Shown piece by piece: positions 25,992-37,633 of a stretch of DNA of 64,000 nucleotides. The notes under the pieces were generated by a model. It worked only from the letters and a program-made list of their open reading frames with translations. It ran no database searches and was not told the origin of the DNA. Within the stretch, counting starts at the first letter, position 1, and the number at the start of each line of letters is the position of its first letter. A program made the position numbers and the translations under genes. Location of the stretch: NCBI GenBank assembly GCA_035772405.1, contig JAYKKM010000371.1, forward strand, positions 22,501 to 86,500, given 5' to 3'. The DNA is from Chrysogorgia sp. JL179-B06. Lineage: Eukaryota; Cnidaria; Anthozoa; Scleralcyonacea; Chrysogorgiidae.

Positions 25992-26190
25992 ATGGAGCTC
26001 CCATAGTTTTACCATATTGTAGGTAACACAGGCTTGCCATCCCATGCATTTCCCATATCTTAAAAGTGAGCAAAAAATTGCACCATAGATTTTCCATATT
26101 GGCTCCTACCATTCCATATCATTCCCATATATGGGTCATATATGGCCCACTATTTGCCATATAATTTCCATAGTTTTACTTTGGTAAGGG
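25992..26190. repeat. CCATAT-rich subterminal repeat block and putative transposon terminus
   Basis: CCATAT/CCATAG and its complement ATATGG occur about ten times in 200 bp, for example TTCCATATTGG, TTCCCATATATGGGTCATATATGG and TTTCCATAG. The block ends TTTACTTTGGTAAGGGG; read on the other strand this is CCCCTTACCAAAGTAA, close to the terminus CCCTCACCAAACTAA of the 32552-37633 element. It lies 70 bp after the Tnp2-like gene and may be its right end. Confidence 0.5.
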
Positions 26191-26251
26191 GACATCCATA
26201 CAATCATAAAGTTGTTGTTCCACAATAAAATATGTGCTATGGTAATAACTA

Positions 26252-26634
26252 ATGGTCAAACGCAAAAACGATGCCACGATTGAAGAATTAGTTGAGGAAC
26301 CTCAAACCGCTGGTGATGAGACTGTGACGGACGACATTGACGCTAAAAGAGCTGAACTAATAAAACTGTCTGTTGATGGTGAGATAAGTCAATCTGAAGC
26401 GTACATCAAAAAAGCGTCTGCAAAGGTTATCAATAAGATATGGCGTCAGTACAAGTTGAAAAGAATGAGTATTCAACACAATGTCCACTACGAATTAAAA
26501 CTTTCATGCCAACGGGTGGCAATTTTACCACGCGTGGTGATTTGCGGTTTTCAACGTTTTTATTCGCACAACACACGTTGCCACAGTGGCTGCAATTATT
26601 TCCACGGCGAATGGACTCGTTGAAGCGACATTGA
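26252..26634 (+). CDS. Unrecognised ORF, N-terminal helical segment
   Basis: From a real ATG at 26252 the frame encodes an acidic N-terminus and then a helical Lys/Glu-rich segment (D-A-K-R-A-E-L-I-K-L, Q-S-E-A-Y-I-K-K-A-S-A-K-V-I-N-K-I-W-R-Q-Y). After about residue 72 the composition changes and an alternative frame becomes equally plausible, so only the first part looks coding. I do not recognise a family. It may be the first exon or ORF1 of a mobile element. No promoter or polyadenylation signal is evident. Confidence 0.35.
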
Positions 26635-26813
26635 TGCCATCAAACACGTTTGACAGACCTTAACTTTAATCGCGAAACGAAACGTAGAATTTGTTGAACA
26701 CATCACCACTAGACTGTGAGTTTAGTGGTTGTTTTTTTCGCGTGTGAAATTTGTGAAACACGAAGTAACATCGCTGACGACAATGACGTGCCCTTGAAGT
26801 GTGGTTGAGTAGT

Positions 26814-27098
26814 GATTTGTACGATGGCACAAGACCAACCCAGCGTCCCGCCGAACTCAGCTGAGTGCACCAAATTTGCGAGAACGTCCGTCGAAACAGT
26901 AAATGAAGCGACATCAATAACACCAGCTGGCGACCTAAACTGGTGTAGCCCCAAATTTGCAAAATGATGTAAACCAGCCACGCTTCTACGGTCGAGTTGT
27001 GGGTCTCGTTTCTCTGATGTTGATTGTCTGGGTCTGCACTACCACACTCAGCTGAGTTCGGCAGGACGTTGGGTTGGTCCCGTGCCAACGTACAAATC
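26814..27098. mobile_element. MITE with ~50-bp terminal inverted repeats
   Basis: The left arm (GATTTGTACGATGGCAC, GACCAACCCA, CCGAACTCAGCTGAGTG) is matched in reverse by CACTCAGCTGAGTTCGG, TGGGTTGGTC and GTGCCAACGTACAAATC on the right. Total length is about 285 bp. The interior carries no ORF. The arms contain a self-complementary CTCAGCTGAG core. Confidence 0.85.
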
Positions 27099-27404
27099 GT
27101 GAAATTGTGCTGGTACCCCCAAGTGCCTTACTATTAACAAGTCTTCAAAACATATTGAAATACAGCAGTTTTGGTCACACAAAGTCTGTAGTGATTATAA
27201 TTTGATGTTATTTCATCTGAGAAGACTTCTTTGAAAAATGGTGTATGATTTGTGATAAAACTGCCTAACATGATATAATAGTACATGTAAAAAAATACCA
27301 AAACTAGAAGTCAGAAAATTCATAGATATATTATATAACAGGACAAGTTTATTAACACAACATTTCTCTGAAGCTTTCATACGTAAATATTCCTCTTCAA
27401 GTAG

Positions 27405-27612
27405 TGGTTCAGGCATTCGGGTGAACCAAACAAAACTATGTAATTGCCATTTAAGGCCTGCTGGATGATTTCAGGGTCTTCTTCATCAGTAATGGCTATG
27501 GCTGGAATACAGAGATTATTCAAATACATAACTTGGTCATCCATCAGTGAGCGCAAAGGTGAAATGACAACAATAAAGCTTGATCCACGAAGCTTCGAAT
27601 GAAGAATATCAG
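27405..27612 (-). pseudogene. RecQ-like helicase exon fragment
   Basis: On the minus strand, directly after a CCCAATTGTAG acceptor, the frame reads A-D-I-L-H-S-K-L-R-G, V-V-I-S-P-L-R-S-L-M-D-D-Q-V (RecQ helicase motif Ia region), L-N-N-L-C-I-P-A-I-A-I-T, then I-V-L-F-G-S-P-E-C-L (the Y/F-x-S-P-E motif). The Walker A part would lie upstream and the D-E-x-H box downstream; neither is found, and the frame stops near 27405. It is an isolated exon of a RecQ-like ATP-dependent DNA helicase. Whether it came from a host gene or a helicase-carrying mobile gene is open. No coding signal is seen at 27099-27400. Confidence 0.75.
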
Positions 27613-27799
27613 CTACAATTGGGAAAAATTAGCGATTTTTGAAAAACTCTCATTGATTCTTGTTCAGGTAGAATGCTTCCACTAAACCGCCATGTTATTT
27701 TATTCTGTGGGGAAAATGATCGCAGTGGGTCGGAACACGATTTTTGGTCGCTGGTCTCAATCTCAATTTATTTAGTCGGTAAACTTTTTCAAGATCACA

Positions 27800-28640
27800 C
27801 CAACTTTAAAACTATAAATAAACAATAAAACAATGTATATAAATGTCTAAAAAGTCCTAAAATACACCTATATTACAATTAAAAATGACAACTCAGCTTC
27901 GTTTTAAATTCGCCTAATGAATTTGAGAGTACTAGTTCAGGTGGCAGTTTGTTCCACTCTTTAATCGTTCGTGGGAAATATGAAAATTTAAAAACATCTT
28001 TAGTTGCCTTGGGAATTTGATATTTCAATGGGTGACTTCCCCGTGTTCTAGTTTCAGGGTGTAATATCAAATACTGATCGGCGTTAAAATCTACCAGGTT
28101 GTGACTTATCTTGTACATCATCGTTAGTCTTGATTTCATCCTCCTCTCTTCCAATGTTTTCCATCCAAGTGTGTCTAACATGCCTGTAACACTGGCAAGT
28201 GGAGCATAGTTCTGCAAGCAGAATCTGGCGCCTTTTCTTTGGACTTTTTTCCAGTGTCTTGATGTCTTTTTTGTAGTGTGGGTCCCATGCCTCACAAGCA
28301 TATTCCAATTTTGGCCTTACCATGGTTGTGTAAATAGTTTCCCTAACTTTTTTCGGACAATTCCAAAAATTTCTTCGTGCCATTCCAAGTAATTTACTTG
28401 CTTTATTTGCTGTATTTGAGACATGCTCCGAGAACTTCATTTTGTTATTCAGGGTGATACCCAGGTAAGCGACCGACTCGACCTGCTCTAACTCAGTGTT
28501 ACAAAATGAATATTTCCTTTGTGAATATTTTTTTTGTCGATATGGGATGTCCGGGATGCGATGGAGGCTAGATAGGGATTGTGTATACACATTCTGGCCC
28601 CTCCAAGAATACCACATCAACCTCATCATCGTCAAAGTCT
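27800..28640 (-). mobile_element. LINE 3' fragment, reverse transcriptase C-terminus
   Basis: Minus-strand frames 28635-28084 and 28301-27879 give V-A-Y-L-G-I-T-L, K-A-S-K-L-L-G-M-A-R-R-N-F-W-N-C, R-P-K-L-E-Y-A-C-E-A-W-D-P-H, L-G-W-K-T-L-E-E-R-R, S-H-P-L-K-Y-Q and F-P-R-T-I-K-E-W-N-K-L-P-P-E. This is the typical C-terminus of a metazoan LINE ORF2. A frameshift lies near 28240. The element is 5'-truncated and ends in an AT-rich 3' region near 27800. Confidence 0.88.
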
Positions 28641-28799
28641 ATGGACTGTACCTCAGCTGTGTACCAACCTTTGAAAAAAAGATAAAAAAATAATTTGTAA
28701 TTTTTTTAAGACTGACATTGGTTGAATGACCGTCCTGAAAATAATGTTAGCACAATAATAGCATAATTTAACATGCATTTATGTAAAATTACGTAATTG

Positions 28800-31700
28800 C
28801 CTAGTTATTTAATTTATGCTTTGCTTGACTGTTGGTAAAGCCCAATTTCGTTCTCCAAAGGATCCAAAACTTCTGCAAGAGTTCCAGTGTTATTCCTTCC
28901 AGGACAACCAGAAATGCCTTCTTATTTTGATGGCTGGAAATGGATGTACTGTGCCTCGGACGCAAGGTACTGACAGAAGGATCTAATGGAGTTGAGAATT
29001 TTCTTCTTTTGTGAATTGTTGGATCTTCCAAGTACATGTACTTTTCCATCAAAATTATAGTTCTTGTTGCCATGATGATGTTAAATATAGCCATTCCAGT
29101 TCCTTGTGGAATGCCAAATAGCTTCTTCCCAGCCTCAACATTCCAATCCTCAAAACCAGTTCATCCTTTGTGCCACAATCCAAGATGTTGTGCAATCAGA
29201 GAATTTGACATTTTAGCTAATTCAGTGACAGAATGTGGAAGAGAAGAGAGTTTACCGTCGTATCCATCAAGGGCAGGTGGTGGGTTTCGATTAATCTTCT
29301 CAACACAAGACGTTTTACACATTCGTGTTTTCTGCCTACCCCCGTTTTTCCGACACAGCTCCTGTAACTCAGCCTTGTTTTTCTTCTTGTATAAGTCATC
29401 TTGGGACGAATACTCTCTCTCCTTTTCGTCCCAAAATCGTCCCCAAATGTTTTATTTATTTTTTCTTTAAAGTCTGCATAAAATGTTTTCACATCGTCCT
29501 CAGTACACAAAAACCTTGGAAATAATTTCTAGCATTTTGCAAGATATGCAGCAGGTGTTTCATCAATTCTTGGGTCTGTAACTTTTGCACCTTTTCCAGA
29601 GGTAAATAATGCAATTCTCCCCCGGTTTTTAACCACCTAACGTAATCTCGAATCGGTTGTAATGTCAAAATTTTCCACTTATCTTCTTGCTACACGTCTG
29701 GGTTAATTGTAGTAGAATATTTGTCCATCCAACATGTTCGTTCTCTCAGTCATCTCTGTAAATTCCAATAAAATCTTTATTTAAATTCCAGAGTATGGCA
29801 ACTTCTTCCCATAAACAGTTTTTAACCAGTTGGTAATGTAGGTAATCTTAATTCTTTCGGCATTCACTCTTTCTGAGAAAATTTACAAGTTGTTCTTCGT
29901 CATTAAAAACAAAATTTTCTTCTTTTCCGATCCCACGTAAAGCAATACATGGTTTGCCACCAAACTGTGTATGTGCCAAACACTTTTGCACTTTTCCGCC
30001 ATGTGTTCCATGTTTTCCAGATGTCTTTGATCTCCAATATCATAATTTTTATGAATAGCTTGACTGGAAAATTGTTCATTAGAAAGAGCGTGGTTCTGGG
30101 CAGCATGGACGCATTCAACAGGATTTCTTTTGCTATGATATTCAGCAAATTATTTCTGCATAACTGATTTAAGCCCGAGTAGCCTTGTTGAGTGAACCAA
30201 CCACATTTTCACAATCGGACTTGACGCGCATTCGGAGGGACCATTGTCCACGATAAAAACAAAATGCTCCTTCAATTTTCCTGTCTCAGGGCTTCGAAAA
30301 AAATGATCAAGTGCAGGATTGACCATTGACCAAAACTCATAGGAGTGACAGCATTATGAGCTACTCTTGCCCAGTCGTGATTGGGAAGGGGTATTTTCCC
30401 CGGTTTCTGGACAGGCGACACATCGCATGGATTTTGGCCTTTGCGTCCTTAAAATCAACCATGACGTTGTTTGGAAACAAATGAGCGCAATGCAATGTAA
30501 GATTGACGTTGGGAGTTGACAAATGTAAATTCACCACGAATTGTTCTACTCCAGTCCGTGGGGCTTTGTGTAGCGAAAGGCAAGCATTAATTCCTCTGCC
30601 AGTATGGTGTCGTTTTGCTTGATAAGTTCCTGCTCTGTAATTTTGGGTATATTTAAAGCAAGAAGAGAGGCTGATGTTAAATCCCTCTGGAGACAATGCT
30701 AAGATTGTTTCCCTTGCATTCCTCATGATCGTTTGCTGTCTGCGGCATGATCGAGTACTGTATCAATGAGTCTTGGGTGACTTTCTAGCCCACCTCCTGC
30801 TCTATCAACACGATCTCCCTCGCCACCAGCAAGATCTGGAAATTGCTCACTTTTTAGATATCTTCCTCTTCCTTTGAACACGTGACAAAGCTTCTCAAGC
30901 TTCATTTTTTGAAGCATTCTAATATTTTTCTTCCTTTCTGCTTGGCCAGTTAGCGTCGTCTTAACTTCTTCTAAACTTTTCTTCATGTCTTGAAATAGTT
31001 CAAGATTAAGATTCACAAGATCTTTTGAGCGTTTAAAACTTTTTTTTCTTGAACGTTTGCTAAATTTGCCATGAAGTTAGCACTTGATATTTCAAAATTG
31101 TATCATAACTAGCTCCAATAGCCCATTTAACCTTATTATTGACAATTTTTTGGTCCATTCTTTCGACGTTTTCGATGGAGTCTACCAACTGTACCACTTC
31201 TTTCCCACGATTCTCTGTAATGTAGCCTTTCCCTTCGATGTAGATCTGGAGTACATTCAGATGCTTTGACATAATCTCCAGCAAACGTGAGGACTCCATA
31301 CGGTTGGACTACTTTAATCCTTTCATTTTCTTGTATTGTTTTGCAAGATCTTGAGTCGCTACTAGCAAGCCATTTTCCAATATGTTTGTTGCTGCTGTAA
31401 TGATCCTTCTAAACTGAGCTTGTTAATGAGGATATTCTGGTTAAGAATTCCTGTCGCAGTTCCATGTACAAGCCCTTTTATTTTATTATCTTCCATAATT
31501 ACGGTATTCTTCATTCTTTCTTCAGACCTGACCAAGTTAGCGATGGCATTAACTCCTTTTTGGTAATAGCATTGGAATCCGGCATTGGAATATAACTGGT
31601 CATCTGCCCCGACTCTTTGTCTACGGAAGGCTTAGGTGTATTAGATGTAAAATAAGAGACAAATTTAGCGCTTTCTCTCTCATTTTTTTTTTTAATTGAG

Positions 31701-32340
31701 ACTTGTCAACCAATTTTATTTCCATTGAATGTGTTGCTGCACTCTAACTTTGCTTTCGTTTATGTATTGTTGGTCTGGAATACATATTGAATTTCTTCGT
31801 AGGGAAAGTAGTTCTAGCTTTAGTCGTCTGTGGCACAAATTGTTTTTTATTTTCTTCATCTACTTTTGAAGTCAAAGCAAAGCGCTTAGGATGAGGAAGT
31901 GGGGAAGAACAGTGGTCCTCTTCGTTCTCTGCAATAGAGGTATCATAGATACCTGAGGTGCTTTCATAGTCAATGGATGGTATTGTTGTTTTGCTCGAGG
32001 TCGAATAACTATCTTTTTGGGCTTGATTTCCTGCCGCTGAAGGGAAATCTTGAAATGAAACTTTCTTTGCCTTTGGTAAAAACTTGTGTTCCTTTGCACC
32101 GGTAATGTAGAATCCGAAGTTGTATTGTCTGCATGGCTTAGGGATCTTCTTTTCGATTTTATTGTCATCATGTAGTTATTGGAAAGGATTGGGCGAACAT
32201 GACCCCCTTTAGAAGCTTCATAGGGCATAACCCACCCATATTTAACAGCACTTGCATAACTCGTAATTTGAGTGCATGTAGAACTTTTCTTGTCCACATG
32301 GCAACCAAGTCGCTTGTCTGGCGTGAACAACTGACATCAC
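28800..32340 (-). pseudogene. Large degenerate gene of an uncharacterised animal mobile family
   Basis: Read from about 32340 down to 28800, successive frames give one long protein that I recognise as a family repeated in many aquatic animal genomes and left unnamed. Landmarks: G-A-S-Y-D-T-I-L-K near 31100, then G-R-G-R-Y-L-K-S-E-Q-F-P-D-L, G-E-G-D-R-V-D-R-A-G-G-G-L-E-S-H-P-R-L, R-E-T-I-L-A-L-S-P-E-G-F-N-I-S-L-S-S-C, Q-A-K-R-H-H-T-G-R-G-I-N-A-C-L-S-L-H-K at 30720-30560, V-D-F-K-D-A-K-A-K near 30450, R-K-H-E-C-V-K-R-L (SAP-like) near 29310 and Y-L-E-D-P...H-K-R-R-K-F-S-T-P near 29000. More than ten frame breaks make it dead. An integrase-like transposase role is plausible but unproved. Confidence 0.65.
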
Positions 32341-34149
32341 TGAGTAGCGCTTCTCTTGGATAGAGCACACCATGTAAAGCTTTTTTGATCGAGAGAGACG
32401 ATGGTACCTGGAGTGGATAGGTTTTCCGACCACAGAAGCAAGAGCAAGAACATGGAATTGGCTCGAATAAGCGAATGGCTTAGCTGTTTCCTTCACCAAA
32501 ACTTATATTGCACGAGCAACACTGCTTTCGTTTCCGTTGTACATATCTTCCCTCACCAAACTAACATATATGTCAAATATCTGTAAGTATCTGTCACATA
32601 TCTGTCACAGTACTGCATGATATCTGTCTGGTGTTTTGGTATATCTGCAAAATATCTGTAGGAAATATGCAGATATTTTACAGATACGTGGATTGTCTGT
32701 CAACATATCTGTACCCTGTCTGTATATTGTTTACAGTTACTTGGCAGATATGTTAGAGCCAGACTATTTTTTCTTCATATAATTTTAGATTACAAATAGT
32801 TGTTATGGATTTGTTGTCAATTGCAATACAAAACAATTATCACAAACACAAAGGTCACCTTCTGAATAAGACACCTGGTCAATTTGAAATTAAAGTTCTT
32901 AAATAATGGTACATTTTTCAGGTTCCTCCCTTACGAAAATGTTCTATAGAATCCAATAGAATATTCTGTTGGAAATCTAAATCCAATGGAATATTCTGTT
33001 GGAATATTCTGTAGTATGACACTAAAGTGTCAATAGAATATTCCATTGAATTTTCTATGGCATATTGGTTTTTCTTCCAACAGAGTATTATCTTTAGATT
33101 TTCTATACGACACTTATGGGTGCCAATAGAATATTCTATAGAATATTCTAAATATTCTATAGAATATTCTATTCGAGTTTTTATTCATCTGTATGTTATA
33201 CCATTGGGCTTCAAATGATTTTCCAAGTTTAGTCATATGTCATAATAATAATAATAATAATAATCAAGCGCGGTACGGCAGCTTTATAAACCCGCAAGAT
33301 ACACTAACTCGCTTCAGGCTATTATTAACAGTAACAGGCTTAGGAATTATCAGGTAGAGGGCTGCAAATTCATCGATCTCGTACCCAGGCTCTTCTCCTG
33401 CAAGGTGTAACGAGGTTGCAAGGAAAAAGCAAAATTATTCCGTATATGGGCATTCCCAGAGGTCTTAGCGAGTTAACGTTAATATGCTGCGCCATATTTG
33501 AATTCTGTTGTCGCTGAAAGTTGAATTTATGGCATGCTGCTTTGTGTCTTGGATTCTTTGTTTGGCAAATTGCTTTGTGAGTTTGTGTTACCAATTCTAA
33601 AGAAGTGGCTGATCATCAATCATTCGTTGGTCTTATAAAATACTGGCATACTGGAGTAAATACGGCAGTGATGTTTCAGCAAAGTTCGAAGAACGAAGGT
33701 AAGTCCGACTCTGATCTACTAATATATTAATCCTGGTTCTAAACGCATCTGCAAGTTTGAAGCAAATCAAATAGTTGCCTGAACTTCGCTTCTCTATCAA
33801 AAACTTTGTATTAGAGGATTCCATTTCATTGTAGTTACTTTGCAATTGAAATGCGGATATAATATCATGTGTCTAATCAAAATAATTTGAGTGATAGAGA
33901 AAGCCCATCCTTAAATATTACTGGTATTTGATCTCAGGAAACAAAGTGGTATGTTATAGAAACATTTATCAGGAATAGCCGTTTACATAACCTTTCATTT
34001 GTTTATGATATGATGAAGTATGAATAATAATCAACAAAAGGGAACTTCTAAGGATTTAAATCCTTGCTGAAAAGCACAAATTCAGAGAGTTAAATGGCAT
34101 ATGTTGTATATACAGTGAATAAAGTAATCAAACCAGCCTTCACAAGAGT

Positions 34150-34262
34150 CTTGATATTAGAGCATGTCACAGGCAATCATCAGGTTACAGGTTTGAGCCA
34201 TGTGAGGATTTGAGCTTGACAATGTCGTGTCCATGTATGGTCTGAGCTCATTCACTTGGCAC
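34150..34262 (+). mobile_element. tRNA-derived SINE fragment
   Basis: TTAGAGCATGTCAC and GGTTACAGGTTTGAGCC match the second half of a tRNA-like head including a B-box-like sequence. They are followed by GAGGATTTGAGCTTGACAAT, a body shared with 62816-62960. A body-only trace (GAGGATTTGAGCTTGACGAT) also occurs at 34463-34500. Confidence 0.6.
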
Positions 34263-35128
34263 TTTGTTTGTTAACATGCATTTTAATTCCATGAAAAATG
34301 AAAAATCTATAACTAATTTGAAGAAATCTTTTGAATAATGCCAAATGTTTGGAAGTTAAATTTATACATAAAAATGATGATAACAACACTTCTAAAACGA
34401 AACCAATATCACATTCACCATATACCAGTAATGCTTAGGAAACTGTGTGGGATTCATTTTCTGAGGATTTGAGCTTGACGATCATCATGTATTGTAATAA
34501 TAATCACTACGGTATATATTTTGAATAACAAGATAGTTTAATAAATTACTAGCCTGCTCGCAGCCCGAAATTTAAGGCCGGGTTTAGAAATTTCTGGCTG
34601 TGAGCAGGCTAATAAATTACTTACTTTGGTTATAGTCTTTAATTTATTATTAATTGTTATCTGTATTTTAATAAGGTTGTTTCTTGCTTTTCAAAATATT
34701 ATAGATGAAGTTGCAATTTTGTCATTCCTGCTTAATAGACAAAACTACAGCTGAGAGATTTTGGTAAGTTTGACTCAGAGTTTAAGTTTATCTTATCTAC
34801 TAATATTTTTTATTATGCTTGTTAAAGAGCATATGCATACCGTCAAATCTGTATGATATTGATTTTTAAATAATTAAAAAAAAGTGTGTACACTCACAAG
34901 CATTATTTATCGAGTATTTATAATACTACTAGTATTCATGTTGTTTCACCAATTGACTAAATTGAGGCCATTGACTAAATTGTACGCTTTAGCTGTCCTA
35001 AAATTAACGAGCTGTCTAAAAGCCATCCACATAATAAACATCCACCCAAAAGCTGTGTTTTTGAAGTGGCAGTCCAAAATCAATGATGGCCATCCAAAAG
35101 ATGGCTGGCTAAAACCCTCTTCATCCTA

Positions 35129-35175
35129 GTCTCAGTAGCTCAATGCATGGTTAGAGCATCTCACTAACAATCAGA
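35129..35175 (+). mobile_element. tRNA-derived SINE head fragment
   Basis: AGTCTCAGTAGCTCAATG, then GGTTAGAGCATCTCACT, repeats the tRNA-like head with its A-box-like TAGCTCAATG. Four extra bases interrupt it and the body is absent. It is immediately followed by the foldback at 35180. Confidence 0.55.
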
Positions 35176-35179
35176 ATTA

Positions 35180-36160
35180 TTATACAATACTCATACAATC
35201 TGATTGTGATTGGCTGAAAAACCAACAGACAATGCTTGATGGTCTTCTTGCCTGATGTAAATGTCTTTGCATGGCTCCCCAAACTTTCTAAAGGCTTTAC
35301 ATTTATTATTGTATAATAAAACAATTATTGGATTTGGTTTATACATGATAACAAGAATTATCCAGACCTCTTTCAAATGTTATTTGCCTCACTCAGCCTT
35401 TGGCAGATAACATTGACCTAGCTTGGTCTGGTGAATTCTTGATATCATGCTCAACCTTGTCCAATAATTGTTTATTATAATACATTCAAAGTTCATTCTC
35501 GTTTCTTATTGGTCAACATACTCCAGTGAATTCTCAATGTCCGTTGAATACTATACAATTATTGGATGAAGCTGAGCATGATAAATAATTATCCAGAGTC
35601 CAGACTGAGGTCAATGTTATCTGCCGAAGGCTGAGGCAGATAAGATTGACTGAGGTCTGGATAATTCTTGATGTGATTAGTAAGCCGAATCCAATAATTC
35701 AATGTTCAAAATAGTCTTACTAAAAATATACAAAGTGACAGTCTGGTAGTAATCTAATACAAGCCTTTTTTTATATTGTAATTTTCGCATTCTTTTCCTA
35801 GTGATGTCATCAGCGTCCAATAATTTTAATTTTGGACACCCCCATCCAATAATTCACAGTATTCTATGGAAATGACGTCGCGCCTGCCTGGATAATTCTT
35901 TATCATGCTCAGCTTCATCCAATAATTGTATAGTATTTGACGGACATTGAGAATTCACTGTCAAGTATGTTGACCAATAAGAAACGAGAATGAACTTTGA
36001 ATGTATTATAATAAACAATTATTGGACAAGGTTGAGCATGATATCAAGAATTCACCAGACCAAGGTCAATGTTATCTGCCAAAGTTGAAGGCTGAAAGAG
36101 GTCTGGATAATTCTTGTTATCATGTGTAAGCCAAATCCAATAATTGTATATTATACATGT
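35180..36160. repeat. Nested foldback repeat with CAATAATTG ends
   Basis: Long segments recur inverted. ACATTCAAAGTTCATTCTCG (35482-35501) is matched by CGAGAATGAACTTTGAATGT (about 35982-36003). The neighbouring blocks ATTATTGGACAAGGTTGAGC, ATTCACCAGACCAAGGTCAA, CAATGTTATCTGCC and GTCTGGATAATTCTTG also pair across the centre near 35760. ATTGGATGAAGCTGAGCATG pairs with CATGCTCAGCTTCATCCAAT inside. The result is a ~980-bp foldback element, possibly two nested insertions. No ORF. Confidence 0.75.
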
Positions 36161-37147
36161 TTGATAACTAACCGTGATTCAGAATTTATATACTGAACAT
36201 ATATGGTTGTATGTATTATCATAATGTTTTATGTGAAAAAAAGTGCATATTAAATATATAAATTGGGAGAATGTAAATGCTGTGTATAGAGGTACTGTAG
36301 TTGCATGTATTATATAAATATTTCAGAATTTATATATAATATTTTAGTTGTTATAACTTATACTGGATATTAATAACACTGGTCTAAAATTAATCTTAAA
36401 TATCTGTGTCGGTGACTTAATTGGAAAAAGTGTGGTATTAACTATATTGCTGGAGAATAATTTTTGAATTTCAATTTTTTTAAGATAGATCCAATATTGA
36501 ACAGATGGCAAACATTGTTGAAAACCATTCTTCAAATAGTAATCAAATGCTGTCTACAAGATGATCCAGAAATAATAACATTTATGGCAAAACATAGAAG
36601 TAAGATGTACTCTAAATAACAAACTGTGCATGTTAGTGTTTAAATTTATAAACAATAGTCTTTCTCAAGACTACAACAACCTGGACAATCAACTTCACAG
36701 AAATTACTTATATTTACTTTATTGATACAATATGTTGTGCTTTGGTGTAGAGTTTATAATTTGTTTAATTAGCTATCATTGCTAGTTTCTGAATAAATAG
36801 TTTCTTTACATATGTTCTTGATTACAGTAACTTAACAATATGCTTAGTTGCTTACTGTAAGTAAGGTAATATGGAATCAACTGTAAAAATTGAATGTCTT
36901 GTATGTAAATAAAGCCTTTTTCTTAAATACCTGTTTCTTTGCTTGACATTGTTACAATTAAAAAAAGATACAGTAGTTCTTTATTCTGATTTTAGTGGTC
37001 ATTTTTGTATATTTGGTTGTAAATTTATTGGGAAAGCCTTAATAACACTAATGTCAATATGTGTTACATGTGATATTTTTAAAAACATTAAGAATTTCAG
37101 TTTATTTATTTTAATGTAAATTAAATGTATGTAAGTGCCTATATTGA

Positions 37148-37314
37148 AAGGCCTGTTCACATGGTCCAATTAGTCAAGTTTAATTCTCCTGATGTATCTG
37201 ATTTACTTTGTATATGAACATACAAAAGTTAGTCAGTTATTCTTGTCGGTAGATCATATGCATCAGGAGAAGAATCTGATCAAACAAATTGGAGTGTGTG
37301 AACTGGCCTATCAG
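37148..37314. mobile_element. Small MITE with GGCC...GTTCACA ends
   Basis: AGGCCTGTTCACATGGTCCAATT at the left pairs imperfectly with AATTGGAGTGTGTGAACTGGCCT at the right. The similarity continues inward (TCTCCTGATG / CATCAGGAGA). Length is about 165 bp. Its ends resemble those of the MITE at 50079-50242. Confidence 0.65.
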
Positions 37315-37633
37315 TATTCGTCAATAAATACATTGGTATACACAAATGGATTTTGGTTTGGGTTACTACAGTAGCTATCAATTTTTTGATGTGTATTAAA
37401 CATGACAGATTTGTATTACATGTGCTTTTAAACAGTATCTGTCACATATCTGTGACAGATATATCTGTTGCAGAGATGTTACAGATATCTGTCACATATC
37501 TGTGACAGATATGTTTAGGGGGCCAAATTCCTATATGTTACAGATATGTAACAGATAGTTTTCTGCAGATATGTTACATATGTTATACAGTGCTGTTGCA
37601 TATATCTGCAGCATATCTGTCCGTTTGGTGAGG

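Larger units (their letters stand above)
32552..37633. mobile_element. 5-kb non-autonomous DNA transposon with subterminal repeats
   Basis: The left end reads CCCTCACCAAACTAACATATATG and the right end, on the other strand, CCCTCACCAAACGGACAGATATG. Both ends are followed inward by dense arrays of ATATCTGT/ACAGATAT (32575-32760 and 37435-37620). The interior has no large ORF, only smaller repeats: ATTCTATAGAAT-rich hairpins (32935-33180), TAA repeats (33242-33262), tRNA-derived SINE pieces and foldbacks. The right terminus lies immediately before the first readable codon of the next gene. No unambiguous target duplication was seen (flanks TATCTT and TTATGCC). Confidence 0.65.
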
